Translations under genes and position numbers: made by a program
Shown here: one piece after another, positions 11,501 to 22,322 of the stretch
How the letters are laid out: every line of letters starts with the position of its first letter
Position numbering within the stretch: the stretch's first letter is position 1
Assembly (NCBI GenBank): GCA_030789695.1
Contig: CM061139.1
Span: 1,441,878-1,505,877 of the forward strand
Source of the DNA: Scilla litardierei
Lineage: Eukaryota; Streptophyta; Magnoliopsida; Asparagales; Asparagaceae
Length of the DNA stretch: 64,000 nucleotides
Reading direction: 5' to 3'
Notes under the pieces: model-generated
Told to the model about the DNA's origin: nothing
Database searches by the model: none
The model's input: the letters and a program-made list of their open reading frames with translations, nothing else

Positions 11501-12299
11501 ATCTTATCCAGAAACTGAACAGCAAAGGTAGACAACTCGATGCTGTTAAATTTGTCTATGCCTTCGATATGATGGAGAAATTCCCCCCAGTTCCTCTTTT
11601 AAAAGCTTACATTGCTGAATCCAAGAAGATAGGCCAAGGTATACAAAAGAAGGGAAATTATTCACTGCAAGCACGGGTCAGTGTTGATCCCGATTTCAAC
11701 TCTTATATAGGAGTCTCTCGTTGTACTCAAAGTTGCTTTACTTTCTGAAACAGAGGGAAGCCACTGATAAAGAGTTGGGTGCAATGAAATCGGTGCTAAA
11801 AGCTGTTGGAGATTACAAGTTGGAAGCTGAATATCCATGTGCGGACCTTGCGAAAAGGATTGCCCAGCTGGAGCAGAAGAAGGTGTACAAGAAGCGAAAT
11901 GCAGCATCTGCTGCTGCTTCAAATTCAAAGCCTCAGCAGCAGCAGCAATCAACCAAGCGATCCCGACCATCTTCCACTTCAGCCGCTGAAATTGCTTCAA
12001 ATACTTGTACCCCATTGACTCAAACCCATCCTCAGCTTGGATTAGCTGATCGTGCACCGTTTATGGGTGTGTCTGGGCCATATGGCCCAGCTGCAACTGG
12101 TTCTGTTTATAACCATGGGGGTCCAAATCTTGCTGGCAGTGCAGTGAGCCATGGTGCAATCCATAGTCGACCAAGGTCTTACCATCCATCAGAGTCGGTT
12201 GTTGGCAGTAGTAGCCTGTATGACAGGCCGGCGACTTATAATGGGTATATTACCATGTCTGGTCTGCCTCCATCAGATGGCTCCTCTCGGTACCCTTAA
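11501..12299 (+). CDS. FRIGIDA-like protein, last two exons (5' part absent)
   Basis: FRIGIDA-family proteins act in the nucleus; the founder Frigida promotes FLC expression in Arabidopsis, while many paralogues have no assigned role. Two exons are inferred: 11501-11676 and 11754-12299, with a 77-nt GT-AG intron in phase 0. The joined product contains GRQLDAVKFVYAF, FPPVPLLKAYI and ELGAMKSVLKAV, typical of the C-terminal part of the FRIGIDA domain. A lysine-rich segment, a poly-Gln run and a Gly/Ser/Pro-rich tail follow, ending at the TAA at 12297-12299. The large first exon usual in this family (coiled coil and most of the domain) is not found upstream. Either intron 1 is longer than 11 kb and holds the two gypsy elements, or the gene is truncated. 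The reading frame itself is undamaged. Confidence 0.85.
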
Positions 12300-13972
12300 C
12301 TGGGAATGAGCCTGGTCTCTGGCGTTATCTTTCAATTTTTTTTTACGGTCACCTTTATTCTGAACCAGCATGTAGGCCATTCAGTGCTATAGATCAACAG
12401 TTGATTGGGGATTAGACTATAGTTGTTTTGTTATAACTTAGTACATAGTTCTTTGTTGACAAGCATCCTTCAGTCACTATCTCGACAATGTTTAAGTGCA
12501 CTCACTAGCCACTACAGACTGTTCCAACTTGTTCTCCAGTTGTTTGTATGAGTAAATTGGGGTTTCGTTTTGTATTAGTTTTAAACATCTGCGGACATTA
12601 GCTTTTAAAATAAGTTTAAGTAGAGCTTTTGATGTCAATTATTTCACCGTATGTAGAATCTAATAAGCTTCTTCAGATAGTTCTGCCTGTCTATTGTAGT
12701 TTCAGTACTTTTGTCATCAAGAGGTTGTTCCTTTTTGTCCAGTCTCTCTTCATGTTAAAGTTTCTAAAAGGAATTTGTCTGTTAGGGAAGCCGCTATATA
12801 GTAGTATGAACCCCTTTTTTGTTCAATATCCCTCTAAAATGTCTAGCTTGATCCCCTTTATTCTGTCTCCCTCGATCGATAGTAAGATGCTGGTCTTTTA
12901 GCCCGTGCAATAATGCATGTGTTAGTGCATGAGCTCAAGTAAATATGGTTTCCCAATGTGCAAGCCTGTTAAGTTTGACCGGGTTAAGAAATCTAATACT
13001 TTTATAGATTGAATTAGATGGATATCTCGATTTGATGATTGTTGAAATCCAATTTATAAATTAGCAAGAGATCATCAAAATCATACACTTCACAATATTA
13101 AAGTCATCGAGGTATAAAGTTAATGCGTTAAAAAGTTTGCGCATATCCCTTTTTTCACAGTTTATTGGTATTTATCATGCAACTAATAAGTCAGAGAGTA
13201 TGCATTACTCATAAGATAGATTCCCTGCGTTTTAAATCCAAGAAAAGTTCTCCGGAAGTTTTTGTCCATGATTTTTACTTTCTGTTGTTGAAATTTGGCT
13301 CATTTTACTGAGTATATAAGTAATTTTACGATAGAATGTGAATCTATATTCATGTTACTTGATCTATGTTAGAAAAATACAACAGACTGCACATATTTAT
13401 AAAAATACAACAGACTGCACATAAGATTTTTCTTTTTTAGTACGGGGCATGCAAATATTTTGTCAAAATTCTTTCAGATCCATTCTAAATCAAATAATCA
13501 ATCAGTGGGCATGGATGTGTAAGGTTGAATCTTGCTTAAATGGACCAGTGTGAGAGTTTTATATTATCAAAGCTCTAGGTAATAATGGTTATGCATATGC
13601 CCAGATAGGCTTTACCCTCTCCAAATTTAAAATCTTTATATAAATAAATAGATTATGAAAAGTCTCTCTATATAAGATAAATTAAGCCATTAAAGCTAAT
13701 CAGTTTTGATAAAAAGAGGTGGAATAATCTTAAACCTTTTTGTAATTTAGCAACTGGTTGAAAACCTTATTATTAGTTTTAATTGCAGAAATTAATCATA
13801 CTAATGTTAATGGATGATAAATAAGGTAATTGATATTGATAAAAAATCATAATAAGATGAATAAAGCATCTGGCTTACCTTGAATGATCAGTTGAAAATC
13901 TTAGTATTCATAAATTAAATGCAAAAAGCATATTTACGGTTTACCTGTAATACGACAATATGAATATGTAGC
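12300..13972. other. 3' UTR of the FRIGIDA-like gene, then AT-rich intergenic DNA
   Basis: The first few hundred bases are probably 3' UTR. A 23-bp sequence containing AATACAACAGACTGCACATA is directly repeated around 13375-13425. No other gene, terminal repeat or RNA gene is recognised. Confidence 0.5.
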
Positions 13973-13975
13973 TAA

Positions 13976-14362
13976 GGGTTTGTTTGGGTGGTTGGGATAG
14001 AAATCCAATGGATTTTGTCTTGGAATAGAATCCATTGGAATACGCCCATGTTTCACATGGTAAAATCCTTTGGATAAAAAAATTTAAGAACTTTGTTTGG
14101 GTATCATATTACGTCCATTATATATCATTAATTTTTTTTGTCAAAAAGTAACTCCATAACCAAGGAAAATCCTTTGGTTTAGAAACGAGAGGTCGACCTT
14201 TCTGTTTTAATCCAAAGGGTTGGCCTACCTATTGGATTATAATCTCTTGGATTTGCTGTAAGAAACACATCCAATGAAGCCAATCCTTTGGATTGCCTCA
14301 ATCCATATGAAATATAGCATTAAGATTATAATCCTTTGGATTGGGGTTTTCCAAACATGCCC
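13976..14362. mobile_element. Tourist-like MITE (PIF/Harbinger type)
   Basis: Terminal inverted repeats GGGTTTGTTTGG and CCAAACATGCCC bound a 387-bp segment flanked on both sides by TAA (13973-13975 and 14363-14365). TAA duplication with GGG...TGTTTGG ends is typical of Tourist-like MITEs mobilised by PIF/Harbinger transposases. The interior repeats ATCCTTTGGAT-like motifs in both orientations, giving fold-back potential. No coding capacity. Confidence 0.88.
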
Positions 14363-14629
14363 TAAAACAAAAATTTTCAGGTAGAAATTTCATTGATTTT
14401 GACTCAAATTATAGTTTGATTGACAACAAAACAAACAATGACTAGAATTTTAAGTCAAGATTTTACAATTCAACGTATAATTAAAATTAAGATAATAGGT
14501 GTGCAACATGTAAACTAAAAAAGGAGGTATAATATGTTATTTCATAAAGTAAATGAATTCATAATGAGAAGGAATTTTAAGATAGAGATGGAGATTTTGC
14601 ATTGGGGTGCCAATGTGGAAGAGAGTAGG

Positions 14630-14949
14630 TGATAGATTGCAATTTTGGCCCGTTATGGGCGTTTTTGTAATTTTCGGATTTCTTGGGTCATTTTCGTAAT
14701 TTTCAGTTTTAGAGGGTCTTTTGTATAATTTGTTATTTTCAGTTTTTATCTATATGGGGCTAGGGGGATAGGGGATTCTTTATGTTATTTTTGAGAGATT
14801 AATGAAAAGAGGTGAGAATTCCCTCTACATCGGGAGAGTGCGGACGTCCTCTTTAATTAGTGACTTGGGAAAGCGGTTCACCTCTATAATTGTGGCCATT
14901 ATTTTCAGTATCATTGAATAAAAATCATATTTTTCTCCAAGTCCTATCA
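14630..14949 (+). repeat. 5' LTR of the non-autonomous element
   Basis: About 320 bp from TGATAGATTGC to CCTATCA. A three-base spacer and the primer site follow. Confidence 0.8.
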
Positions 14950-14952
14950 GTT

Positions 14953-14965
14953 TGGTATCAAAGCG
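14953..14965 (+). other. Primer-binding site TGGTATCAAAGCG
   Basis: Three bases after the 5' LTR. Identical to the primer site of the gag-only element at 10567-10579, linking the two families. Confidence 0.8.
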
Positions 14966-14974
14966 TAGATTCTG

Positions 14975-15250
14975 ATGGCGGAAACTTGTGAAGATTCGCA
15001 TCAAGCGCGGATGGAGCGGCAAAGTAAAACGATTGATGCCATCATGCAAAGCCTGGAACAAATATCACGACAAATTGATAAAATTGCGATGGCTAAGCAA
15101 TCTGATGGGGTCGAAAGCCTTAATCTAGGGCAAAAGGTGGTAACTTTGGAAAGTGGCAAGGGCAAAATCACTTTGTTTGAGATGGAGGTCACTCGAAAAG
15201 AGGATCCGGCTTCAGATCTAGAACCCGTTGACGAGCCGATTGAGATCTGA
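14975..15250 (+). CDS. Short gag-N-terminus-like ORF in the non-autonomous element
   Basis: A 91-codon frame begins ten bases after the primer site. Its product starts MAETCEDSHQ and has a helical, coiled-coil-like stretch (MQSLEQISRQIDKI). Position and character match the N-terminal region of gypsy gag polyproteins, but no gag core domain or zinc knuckle follows. It may be the remnant of a longer gag. Function unproven. Confidence 0.45.
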   Translation: MAETCEDSHQARMERQSKTIDAIMQSLEQISRQIDKIAMAKQSDGVESLNLGQKVVTLESGKGKITLFEMEVTRKEDPASDLEPVDEPIEI

Positions 15251-15400
15251 AGACCACGGGCATAGATATGAAGATCTCAAGCTCAGATCTACTAGATTTG
15301 GGGAAGAAGATAAACGACGGAACAGATCTAAAGATGTCGACGTTGATATGTGAAGATCCATTGCCGGTGAAGACAGGCGAGCTCCCTCCTTTGTCGGCGG

Positions 15401-15550
15401 ACCCCCTGAGGGCAGCCCTGAGTCGGGCGACCCCCACAAGGGTCGCCCCTAGTCGGGCGAGCCCCCTGAGGGCCGCCTTGACTAGGCGAGCCCCCTGAGG
15501 GCCGCCCATAGTCGGGCGACCCCCAAAGAGGGTCGCCCCGAGCCTGGCGA
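15401..15550. repeat. Five GC-rich tandem units of about 30 bp
   Basis: Units start near 15401, 15430, 15460, 15489 and 15519. Each has the form (A/G)CCCCCTGAGGGC-GCC...GTCGGGCG with substitutions. The unit contains partly self-complementary CCCCTGAGGG and GGGTCGCCC elements. It lies inside the non-autonomous LTR element and stands out sharply from the AT-rich surroundings. Confidence 0.75.
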
Positions 15551-16056
15551 ACCCTGTGGGGAGGGGTGGCGTCACCCCACACTTAGAGTTTCGTAGGCAG
15601 AATCTGGGACTGTCGCCGCCACCAGCACCTTCCTCTCGTTTCGGCAAACCTAACAGATCTATTTTCGCAGCCAACGGTCGTCGGAGTTGCCAAAAAAGGG
15701 GATTGGTGCCGGCGAGCAGCCATCGCTACAGTGACGGCTCGATCCAGCCGATCCCGTTGAGCAGCTGTTCGCCTGAACCGGCTCAGCCGAGCTGACCTCC
15801 CGTGCCGGCTCAGCCGAGCCGTCGAAGCAAGCCGTTGACCAGTCAACGACTGTACAGTGCGTCGTGTGATTTTTTGGGAATTTCTGGGTAATTTTCAGGG
15901 GATTTTCTGCACAGCTTCCGTATTTTGACGATTACGGGCCCGTTTGAAGTCCAAAGTCAGAACGGAAAGCACAAGTGCATATACGACTAAGCCGGTGACG
16001 CACTACCATTCTTTCGGCGACATTTCGAGGAGGACGGAGTTCTTGGGTGGCGCTTT

Positions 16057-16472
16057 TAGGGGTGGCAAACGGATCGGGTCGGGTTCGGGTCGGGTCGTGT
16101 TTGACCCGACCCGAATAAGGGTAAATCCGAACCCGACCCGAATTAAATTCGGGTCAGGGTTCGGATACTCGTACCCGGCTCGGCAGTAACCCGGGTGACT
16201 CGTACCCGAGCCGGTTTGTCTTACGGGTTCGGGTTCGGGTTCGGATCTGGTGTGAAAGAGTGATTATTTTGCAAAAAAGGTCGGGGTTGGTTCGGGTCGG
16301 ATTTGGGGTGAAAAGAGTGAAATACGGGTCGAATTCGGGTCAACCGGGTCGAGGGGTCAAACCCGTATCCGACCCGGATTTTTATCTGGTCGGTCGGGTT
16401 GACCCGAATTCAGATTGGTCCCTACCCATACCCGACCCAAGAGGCCGGGTCGGGTCTATTTTGCCATCCCTA
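16057..16472. mobile_element. hAT-type MITE rich in GGGTCGGGT repeats
   Basis: Ends TAGGGGTGGCAAA and TTGCCATCCCTA are inverted repeats of the hAT type. Flanks GGCGCTTT (16049-16056) and GGCGCTCT (16473-16480) make an 8-bp target duplication with one mismatch, as expected for hAT. The 416-bp interior is dense in GGGTCGGGT / GACCCGACCC repeats on both strands and has no transposase. It is nested in the LTR element at 14630-16927. Confidence 0.88.
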
Positions 16473-16596
16473 GGCGCTCTGATCTTAAGGGGGGACGATC
16501 ATCCATTCGATCATGGAAGGAACAAGCAACTCATATCGCGCACAAGGATGTCATGCACCACCTTAAGGACAATGTGGTTTTTCGAGAGCGAAGTAA

Positions 16597-16927
16597 CGAT
16601 ATATCTGTACTTTTGGCCAGTTAGGGGCGTTTGTGTAATTTTCTGGTTTCTAGGGACATTTTCGTAATTTTTAGTTTTAAAATATCTTTTGTGTAATTTG
16701 TTATATTCAATTTATTATTTATAGGGGTCTAAGGAGATTGGGGATTCTTTGTGCTATTTTTGAGAGATTAATCAAAGGAGATGTGAGAATTCCCTCTACA
16801 TCGAAGGAGTACAGTCATCCTCTTTAATCGACGTCTTGCGAGAGCGGTTCACCTAATTGTGGACATCCATCTATCTTATTTTTGGTATTATTGGGAAAAA
16901 ATCAGATTTTTTTCTCAAGTCCTATTA
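16597..16927 (+). repeat. 3' LTR of the non-autonomous element
   Basis: Aligns with 14630-14949. The sequence just before it (GTGGTTTTTCGAGAGCGAAG) occupies the polypurine-tract position, although it is no longer purely purine. Confidence 0.8.
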
Positions 16928-17044
16928 ATTTGATTTTTATTCAATAATACTGAAAATAGGATACAAGAGACACCTTAAAACTGAAAATTTCGAAAATACC
17001 CCTAGAAATCTGAAAATTAATGGGCCAAAATTGTAGATGTATCA
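16928..17044 (-). repeat. Inverted, internally deleted LTR copy, tail to tail
   Basis: Read on the minus strand from 17044, this matches the start of the LTR family (TGATACATCTACAATTTTGGCCC) and, after an internal deletion, its end (ATTTTCAGTATTATTGAATAAAAATC). It abuts the 3' LTR in opposite orientation, forming an LTR palindrome. Confidence 0.7.
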
Positions 17045-18497
17045 TTAGGTTGGTTAAAGGGCCTTTTTTCTTTAAGAATTTGTTCTTCTGTTTTCTTTGA
17101 ATTATGAGGGGTGCCTTCTGGCACAACCCAGTTATAGCATTCTCCCTCCTTTTTCCTTAGTTAGAATAGAAGATGTGGAAGTTGGAAGTGGATGCTATTT
17201 GTCAAATGAGAACCTACGACCGTTTAAGTAGAAGGGAACATGCCAAATGTGAAGCCATGACCTTTTTGGGAGAAGTGAATGACAAGGTCATCAAACCTGT
17301 GAGGAACTTACCAAGTAGTAATGACAAATTTTATAGCCATATAGGAATATAGAGTGCTTGAATATGATGTCTGTGGCCATCATGATACTTGTATGGTATG
17401 TTCTAAAAAGGTATTTATGGACATGTTTATAAGACACATTTTGTTACTTGGGTACCGAAGATGTCTGCATTTGTAATGTGATTAGTAAAATATTATATTT
17501 CCTACATGTATTTAAGATACATTATTCTGTGTGTGTGTTTCTCCGTGCTTTGGACGCTGCACCATGTCCATTTTGAACATTACTTTTCTTGGACATCCAT
17601 GGTGCTGCTCTTATGCAAAGTGTCCATTGGCTAGGAAAATTCATCTCAGTTTTTTTTTTCTTTTTCGCACTTTTTAATCTTCTCTTCTTCTGCCACACTG
17701 CTACATGTATATAATCCATACGTGCATAATATTAAGTGTCAGTTTTAGGACCTCCTTGCATTTTAGGAAGACTGTTTATACAAGTCTATCTGCATGTGCA
17801 CTTGATTTTGGGGGGTTTTTTTTTTGAACTGACATGCTGGGAAGAATTAGTTGGATCAATCTGCTTCCGAAAGTCCCAAGGTATCTTTGTTCTTCCCATG
17901 TATTTTCATACTGGCCAAGTAAGTACGACTGCCTGTTGATTTTGAGTTTTAACAAAATACAGCTCTGTTTGGTGGCACAAGGTCGTCCGTGGGTTGGTTT
18001 TGAGGTTTCCGGGAGCAGCAACTCCCTGGGATGTTGATGGCATCTCCATTTTTTTGTTGATATCTGTTGTGAATGTGGTGTGGTGGTCTTCCTCTTGTAT
18101 CTGGGTGCATTTTAAGAAGACTGGTAGGCCTTTATAATCCGTCATACTGCGTGCCAAGATTGTGTGTGCTACATAATTATTTGCCGAATAAGATGTGTCA
18201 ATTGATGTAGCTCTGTTTGCTGTTGATATATGCGGAGGGAGGGAGGGGATGGGGTGTAGCTGTGTGCTTTTGATATGTGCTCGACAGTGTCAAGGTTTTT
18301 ATTTGCACATTGCCGTCAAAGGCACCTTTGTCTTCCTTCATGCGCAAGGATGTATTAATTCTTCATGTGCAAGTCCAATGTTGATACATACATGCAACTG
18401 GACAAGTAGTAGCTGTAATTATGTCAGATACATTCACAAAAGAGCGTGCTTTGAGGATATTATTCGGATATTATTCACCGGTCAGTGGCCATCTTGA
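17045..18497. other. Intergenic; right part likely 3' UTR of the minus-strand gene
   Basis: No supported gene. A phrase of the form GCATTTTA(G/A)GAAGACTG occurs near 17758 and 18108. The bases just left of 18498 should be 3' UTR of the zinc-motif gene. Confidence 0.5.
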
Positions 18498-19588
18498 TTA
18501 GCCCGTGAAGAACCTTTTCCATGACTGCCATGGCAGAAATCCACCTGCAACAAGGCAACACCCACTGTCAGCTTATGATGCTTAATTAATTTGGCTCAAA
18601 AGAAAGAAAGCTGTGGCATCGCATATTTTGTATTTTGTGTGCATACCACAATTGGGGCATCGAATATAGACATCGCCTTTGAGCAGCAGACCTGATCCTC
18701 CACAAATTTCGCAATTTCTCTGTGCAATCTGAAACTTGCTTCGGGCATACATTAATATATATATATATATAGGTTCCAGTAGCGTAGTGCATGCAAAGCG
18801 GAAAAGAGAATGAACCTCCTATCCTAATTAATTGACTAGCTAGGATTGTTATGCTCTCTCTCAATCTGCAGATGATGCAGCTATTGTAATGATATGGAAT
18901 ATTTAGCTATCTTAACATTAATAATAATCATCCGCCAGCCTATCATCTACTTTTCTTACCTTGTGTGCATTTCAGTCTATCTTATGATTGACTTGGAAAT
19001 TAGCATCCATTCCACATGAAGGAATTAACGAATTACTTTGGCTGATCTACCCAATTAATTGGGTATGCCATCACGAACAAACGATATGTGAATAAGATAT
19101 ATGTATGTCGTCTGCCTCATGAGCTAGCTGAAAATGTTGCGATGCGAGGACATGAAAAACCAATAAATAATGGCTTACGATTCGTTTGCTGAATTCTAGG
19201 CCTGCGACGACAAAGGGGATGATTCCAGCTGAAAGCAGTTGATAAACAAACATGTTCAACATGCGAATTAAAAGTGCATGCAAGTAGGCATGGTGAGGAG
19301 TGTACCCAATGATCCGACGAAGATTTGCCAGGAAATGTCTACAGCGGCGGGTGTACTGGTGCTGGCGGTGGCGGCCAGGTCGACGGAAGCAGCAGTTGAT
19401 TCAAGAATGGCATTGTGGCGATGGATCAATCTCCTTCTGTTGTTATTCCTCATCATCCTGCTGCTTGAACCTGATCTTGATCTGCTGCCCATGTAATTTC
19501 TAAGACAGGGAGCAGAAGACGTAAGCTGAAGGCAGGAGAAACAGTGAGCTCCTCCTCCCGCTACCCCTGACGATGGCAACATCATCAT
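18498..19588 (-). CDS. Small protein with membrane segment and DnaJ-type zinc motif, 4 exons
   Basis: Four exons are inferred: 19588-19306, 19228-19179, 18728-18647 and 18544-18498. All introns are GT-AG and phases fit (1, 0, 1), giving 153 residues. Residues 1-80 are rich in Ser, Arg and Ala, like an organelle transit peptide. Residues near 87-106 (IFVGSLAGIIPFVVAGLEF) look like one membrane segment. The C-terminus has CEICGGSG followed by CPNCGGFLPW, a CxxCxGxG plus CPxCGG pair like DnaJ/BSD2-type zinc sites, and ends QSWKRFFTG. I recognise this ending from uncharacterised plant proteins but cannot name a function. No damage is seen. The start is the first of three consecutive Met codons. 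Confidence 0.88.
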
Positions 19589-19737
19589 ACAAGAAATTCT
19601 GTCAGAAGAAGAAGAAGAAAAGGATCAAGAAGGGGAGAGGAGGAGGAGAACAATGCGATTTGATGAGATGAGAGGATCCGATCATCCAAGCGAGCAAAGG
19701 GATTGGATTGAGAGGAGGAGGAGAGCCGAGGCAAACA

Positions 19738-19743
19738 TATATA
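19738..19743 (-). promoter_or_regulatory. Probable TATA box of the zinc-motif gene
   Basis: Minus-strand CTATATATG lies 150 bases upstream of the start codon. It would put transcription start near 19705-19715 and give a 5' UTR of about 120 bases that is rich in CT on the coding strand. Confidence 0.5.
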
Positions 19744-19978
19744 GCCAACTGATTGAATATGTGTTGTCCCTCTACAGTCCACACACGTATATGCATACCC
19801 ATCCCTCGACTTCTTTTGGGTTTTGCCCCAAGTTTGTTATAGTTTCTAACTGGACTGTTTTGTATTCAGGTGCACATTCTGGACATTCTTTCTCCTTCTC
19901 CCCCAAGGCCTTGTAGATGAACTGCACTGCTGGATGATCAAGAGCAGATTGCAAGAATGCTGGACAAGTGGACATCAT

Positions 19979-20934
19979 AATTATAAATATAGATCAAATA
20001 ATGCTTTTGTTCAAATGAGACTCATTCATGCACAACAACCGAAAATTTAATCTCTCACCACAATGCGTTGCATAATACAATCAATTTTTCGCCTTATTTA
20101 TAACTTGCAACGATAGAAATAAGTAGCAATAAGTAGCGGAAGCAAATGCATGTATACACTCAATCACAAAGGGAGACAAGCTCAAAGACACTAGATTTAC
20201 CTTTGTTCAGGTACCTCGTTCTATACATCCAGCCTTATGCCAACTCACGGAAAATAATCCACTAAACACATTCCCAACAGAACAAGGATTACAACACGTC
20301 ACTTACACCACAAGCCGGTGAAGGACAAAAGCACATCTCCTTAAGAGAGCAGCGCGTCTCTAATGAGACTAGTACAAATCGAACATCATCACATCAGTGC
20401 CCACCCCGACGTAAGTTGGTCGGTTTCTACAAATATTGCCGAACCCAATCGTTTTTAAATATTATTTTTAGTTGATGGCCGTTTTCCAAAATTTGTCCTT
20501 CGAAACCCTAGCATCATACTCTCTTTTTGGTTCAAGCTTATTTTGAAGTGTAAGAATGGCAGGGCCCTGATTTGTTACAGTCGTCAAAAGAGGAGAGGAT
20601 TTGGGGACCTGAACATTGTAGTACACTGGTGGTGTTGTCTTTATATGTTGGGGAGTTTCCGCAATTGCTGTTGGTGATGCACTGGTGTTGCACGGGTGTT
20701 GGAGTGGAGAAGAAAGCTCCCCTTCAGGTTATTAATGTTTCAAGTATATGGGTGAAACTTATTATTATGCTGAATCTTCATCTGTTTGTAAATTTGTTTG
20801 CCCAAGTTTCCAAGCTCTCCCCCTCCTGCACTATAATCATAGTCAATTTTTTGAAGTGACAGAACCATGCCTTTACAACTATGGGTCACAATTTATTTTT
20901 AATAAAAATATTATTAAATTAAACAACTTTAAAA
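19979..20934. other. Intergenic, possible old LTR fragment at about 20130-20420
   Basis: The text around 20160-20260 (CAATCACAAAGGGAGACAAG, GATTTACCTTTGTTCAGGTAC) resembles the R region of plant copia LTRs in minus orientation. No partner LTR or TSD is visible, so this is tentative. Nothing else is supported up to the copia block. Confidence 0.3.
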
Positions 20935-21795
20935 TGAAATTCAGTACGCAGTAATAATACACAAATCTAAGGAAGCAACACAATCCAAACAAAGACACAC
21001 AAGACTTGGTAACGCAGCTCGGTGCGCACACCTACATCTGCGGGGCCACGCTCTGAAAATCAGAATACTCCACTAAAATAATCAAAGAGTACAACCTCTA
21101 AAACCACGTTTCTACTAGGAGGAACACGCTCCCTCTTAATACAAACCGTGAAGGGTGATGACAATCAACCCCGTGGAGTATTCTCGGCAAGCTCCCCTTG
21201 CACAACCGACTAGATCAACTCCCTTGATCCTACGTGCGTAGTCGTCGGCCTCCCTCCCGGAGTATCTCAGAACTTTTTTCCCAAAAATCGTGACCTAGCC
21301 GTCGCCGCTGCCGAACCTTAATAACACACGCTCCCCCCCCCAATCCAGGGTCCAACGGCAAATCTCCAATCAAGGCAGCTCCAGCTAGGCAACCCACAAA
21401 ATCCGCATCCTTCAACAACATGAGATCCCGCAAATCTTCACGAGCCCGTTGCTGAAGATAATGTGAGCAAAAATCTCTCCAACCGTCTTTAACAGAATAA
21501 CCGAGAGATATAGACTTCCACATAAATCTTTAACAGTATTCAATCAACATAAATACCTGATACCCTTAAATATAGAAATCTAGGATCACGAGTTACCAGA
21601 ACGGGATCCCATATACAGCGTACAATCATTGCCGCACACAGACACAACATGTTGAACATTATGATACAACATAATGTTCAACAATTCTTCCAACATTACC
21701 AAGGCAAGCCGTCTTTCTTCTTCAAGATAATTAAGAACAGACAGCAAGTATCATAGTGCCGCTATTGACAACAAAGTCATGAACAAAACCTAACA
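20935..21795 (-). repeat. Copia LTR A (3' LTR of copy 1)
   Basis: 861 bp, reading TGTTAGG...TTTCA on the minus strand. It is the most diverged of the three LTRs and lacks a 17-bp segment found in B and C. It contains a perfect 14-bp stem, 6-nt loop hairpin (TGTTGAACATTATG and its complement) at 21650-21683. Confidence 0.92.
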
Positions 21796-21810
21796 ATCTG
21801 CCCTTTTGGC
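21796..21810 (-). other. Polypurine tract of copia copy 1 (mutated)
   Basis: Minus strand GCCAAAAGGGCAGAT next to LTR A. The equivalent in copy 2 (34358-34372) is GCCAAAAGGGGAGAT, so copy 1 has a G to C change in the tract. Confidence 0.75.
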
Positions 21811-22322
21811 ATTTAGTGGCACAATATATTAGATATGAAGCTGAGGCAAATAGAAGAAGACAAAACAGACACGAAATCAGACATTAGGGAACTACTTTCA
21901 AAACATGAGGAGATCCACAATCAGCAAGGCACCCCCAAAACATCATCACCATAGCCCCAAAACATCATCACCATCATCACCATAGTCAACACCATATACA
22001 ACATGCACAGATCCATGTTTAACCCCCCCCCCCCAAAACAAAATCAGCAAAGACCAATGATTAACACCCCTCAAAACAGAACAGAAAGTAGTCACAGCAA
22101 CATGCAACAGGTCATTTTCTCCCCCTTTGGGCCACTAAAGGCAAGAGACATACCTCAATTAGAGAGTGGCACCAGAGGCTATTCGCACTTATCCTCAGCA
22201 AGTTTGGACTTCAGAGCAGACAGTTTATTCTGTAACATTAGTTTGTGACCCTATAGAAGAACCTTCTGACTTTGAATCAGAATCAGCTGATCATCAACAT
22301 TTTTAATCGCCCTCTCAAATAA
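21811..22322 (-). other. 3' untranslated internal region of copia copy 1
   Basis: Lies between the end of the env-like frame and the polypurine tract. Contains CATCATCACCAT repeats, a run of eleven C near 22020, and a CCCCCTTTGG tract near 22124 that may be a secondary polypurine tract. Matches 34373-34878 in copy 2. Confidence 0.6.

Larger units (their letters stand above)
14630..16927 (+). mobile_element. Non-autonomous gypsy-type LTR element, 2.3 kb
   Basis: LTRs at 14630-14949 and 16597-16927 share long stretches (TTTTGAGAGATTAAT, GAGAATTCCCTCTACATCG, AGCGGTTCACCT). The left LTR is followed by a primer-binding site and a short gag-like frame; the right is preceded by a purine-rich tract and a CACCTTAAGGAC sequence like those of the gypsy elements upstream. 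No pol motif occurs. The right LTR starts CG where TG is expected. I could not find a matching TSD, probably because the right end abuts another LTR fragment. Confidence 0.8.

Noticed and set aside
17736..18157. Overlapping short frames on both strands between 17.7 and 18.2 kb
   Set aside because: Mutually overlapping on opposite strands, no motif, and likely 3' flank of the gene at 18498.
18757..18772. AT dinucleotide microsatellite
   Set aside because: Ordinary intronic simple repeat within the zinc-motif gene; no further meaning.
19772..19978. Minus-strand frame of 68 codons (MMSTCPAFLQ...) upstream of the zinc-motif gene
   Set aside because: It is plausible as a short exon, but I recognise no family and it has no TATA box or splice partner; left unannotated.
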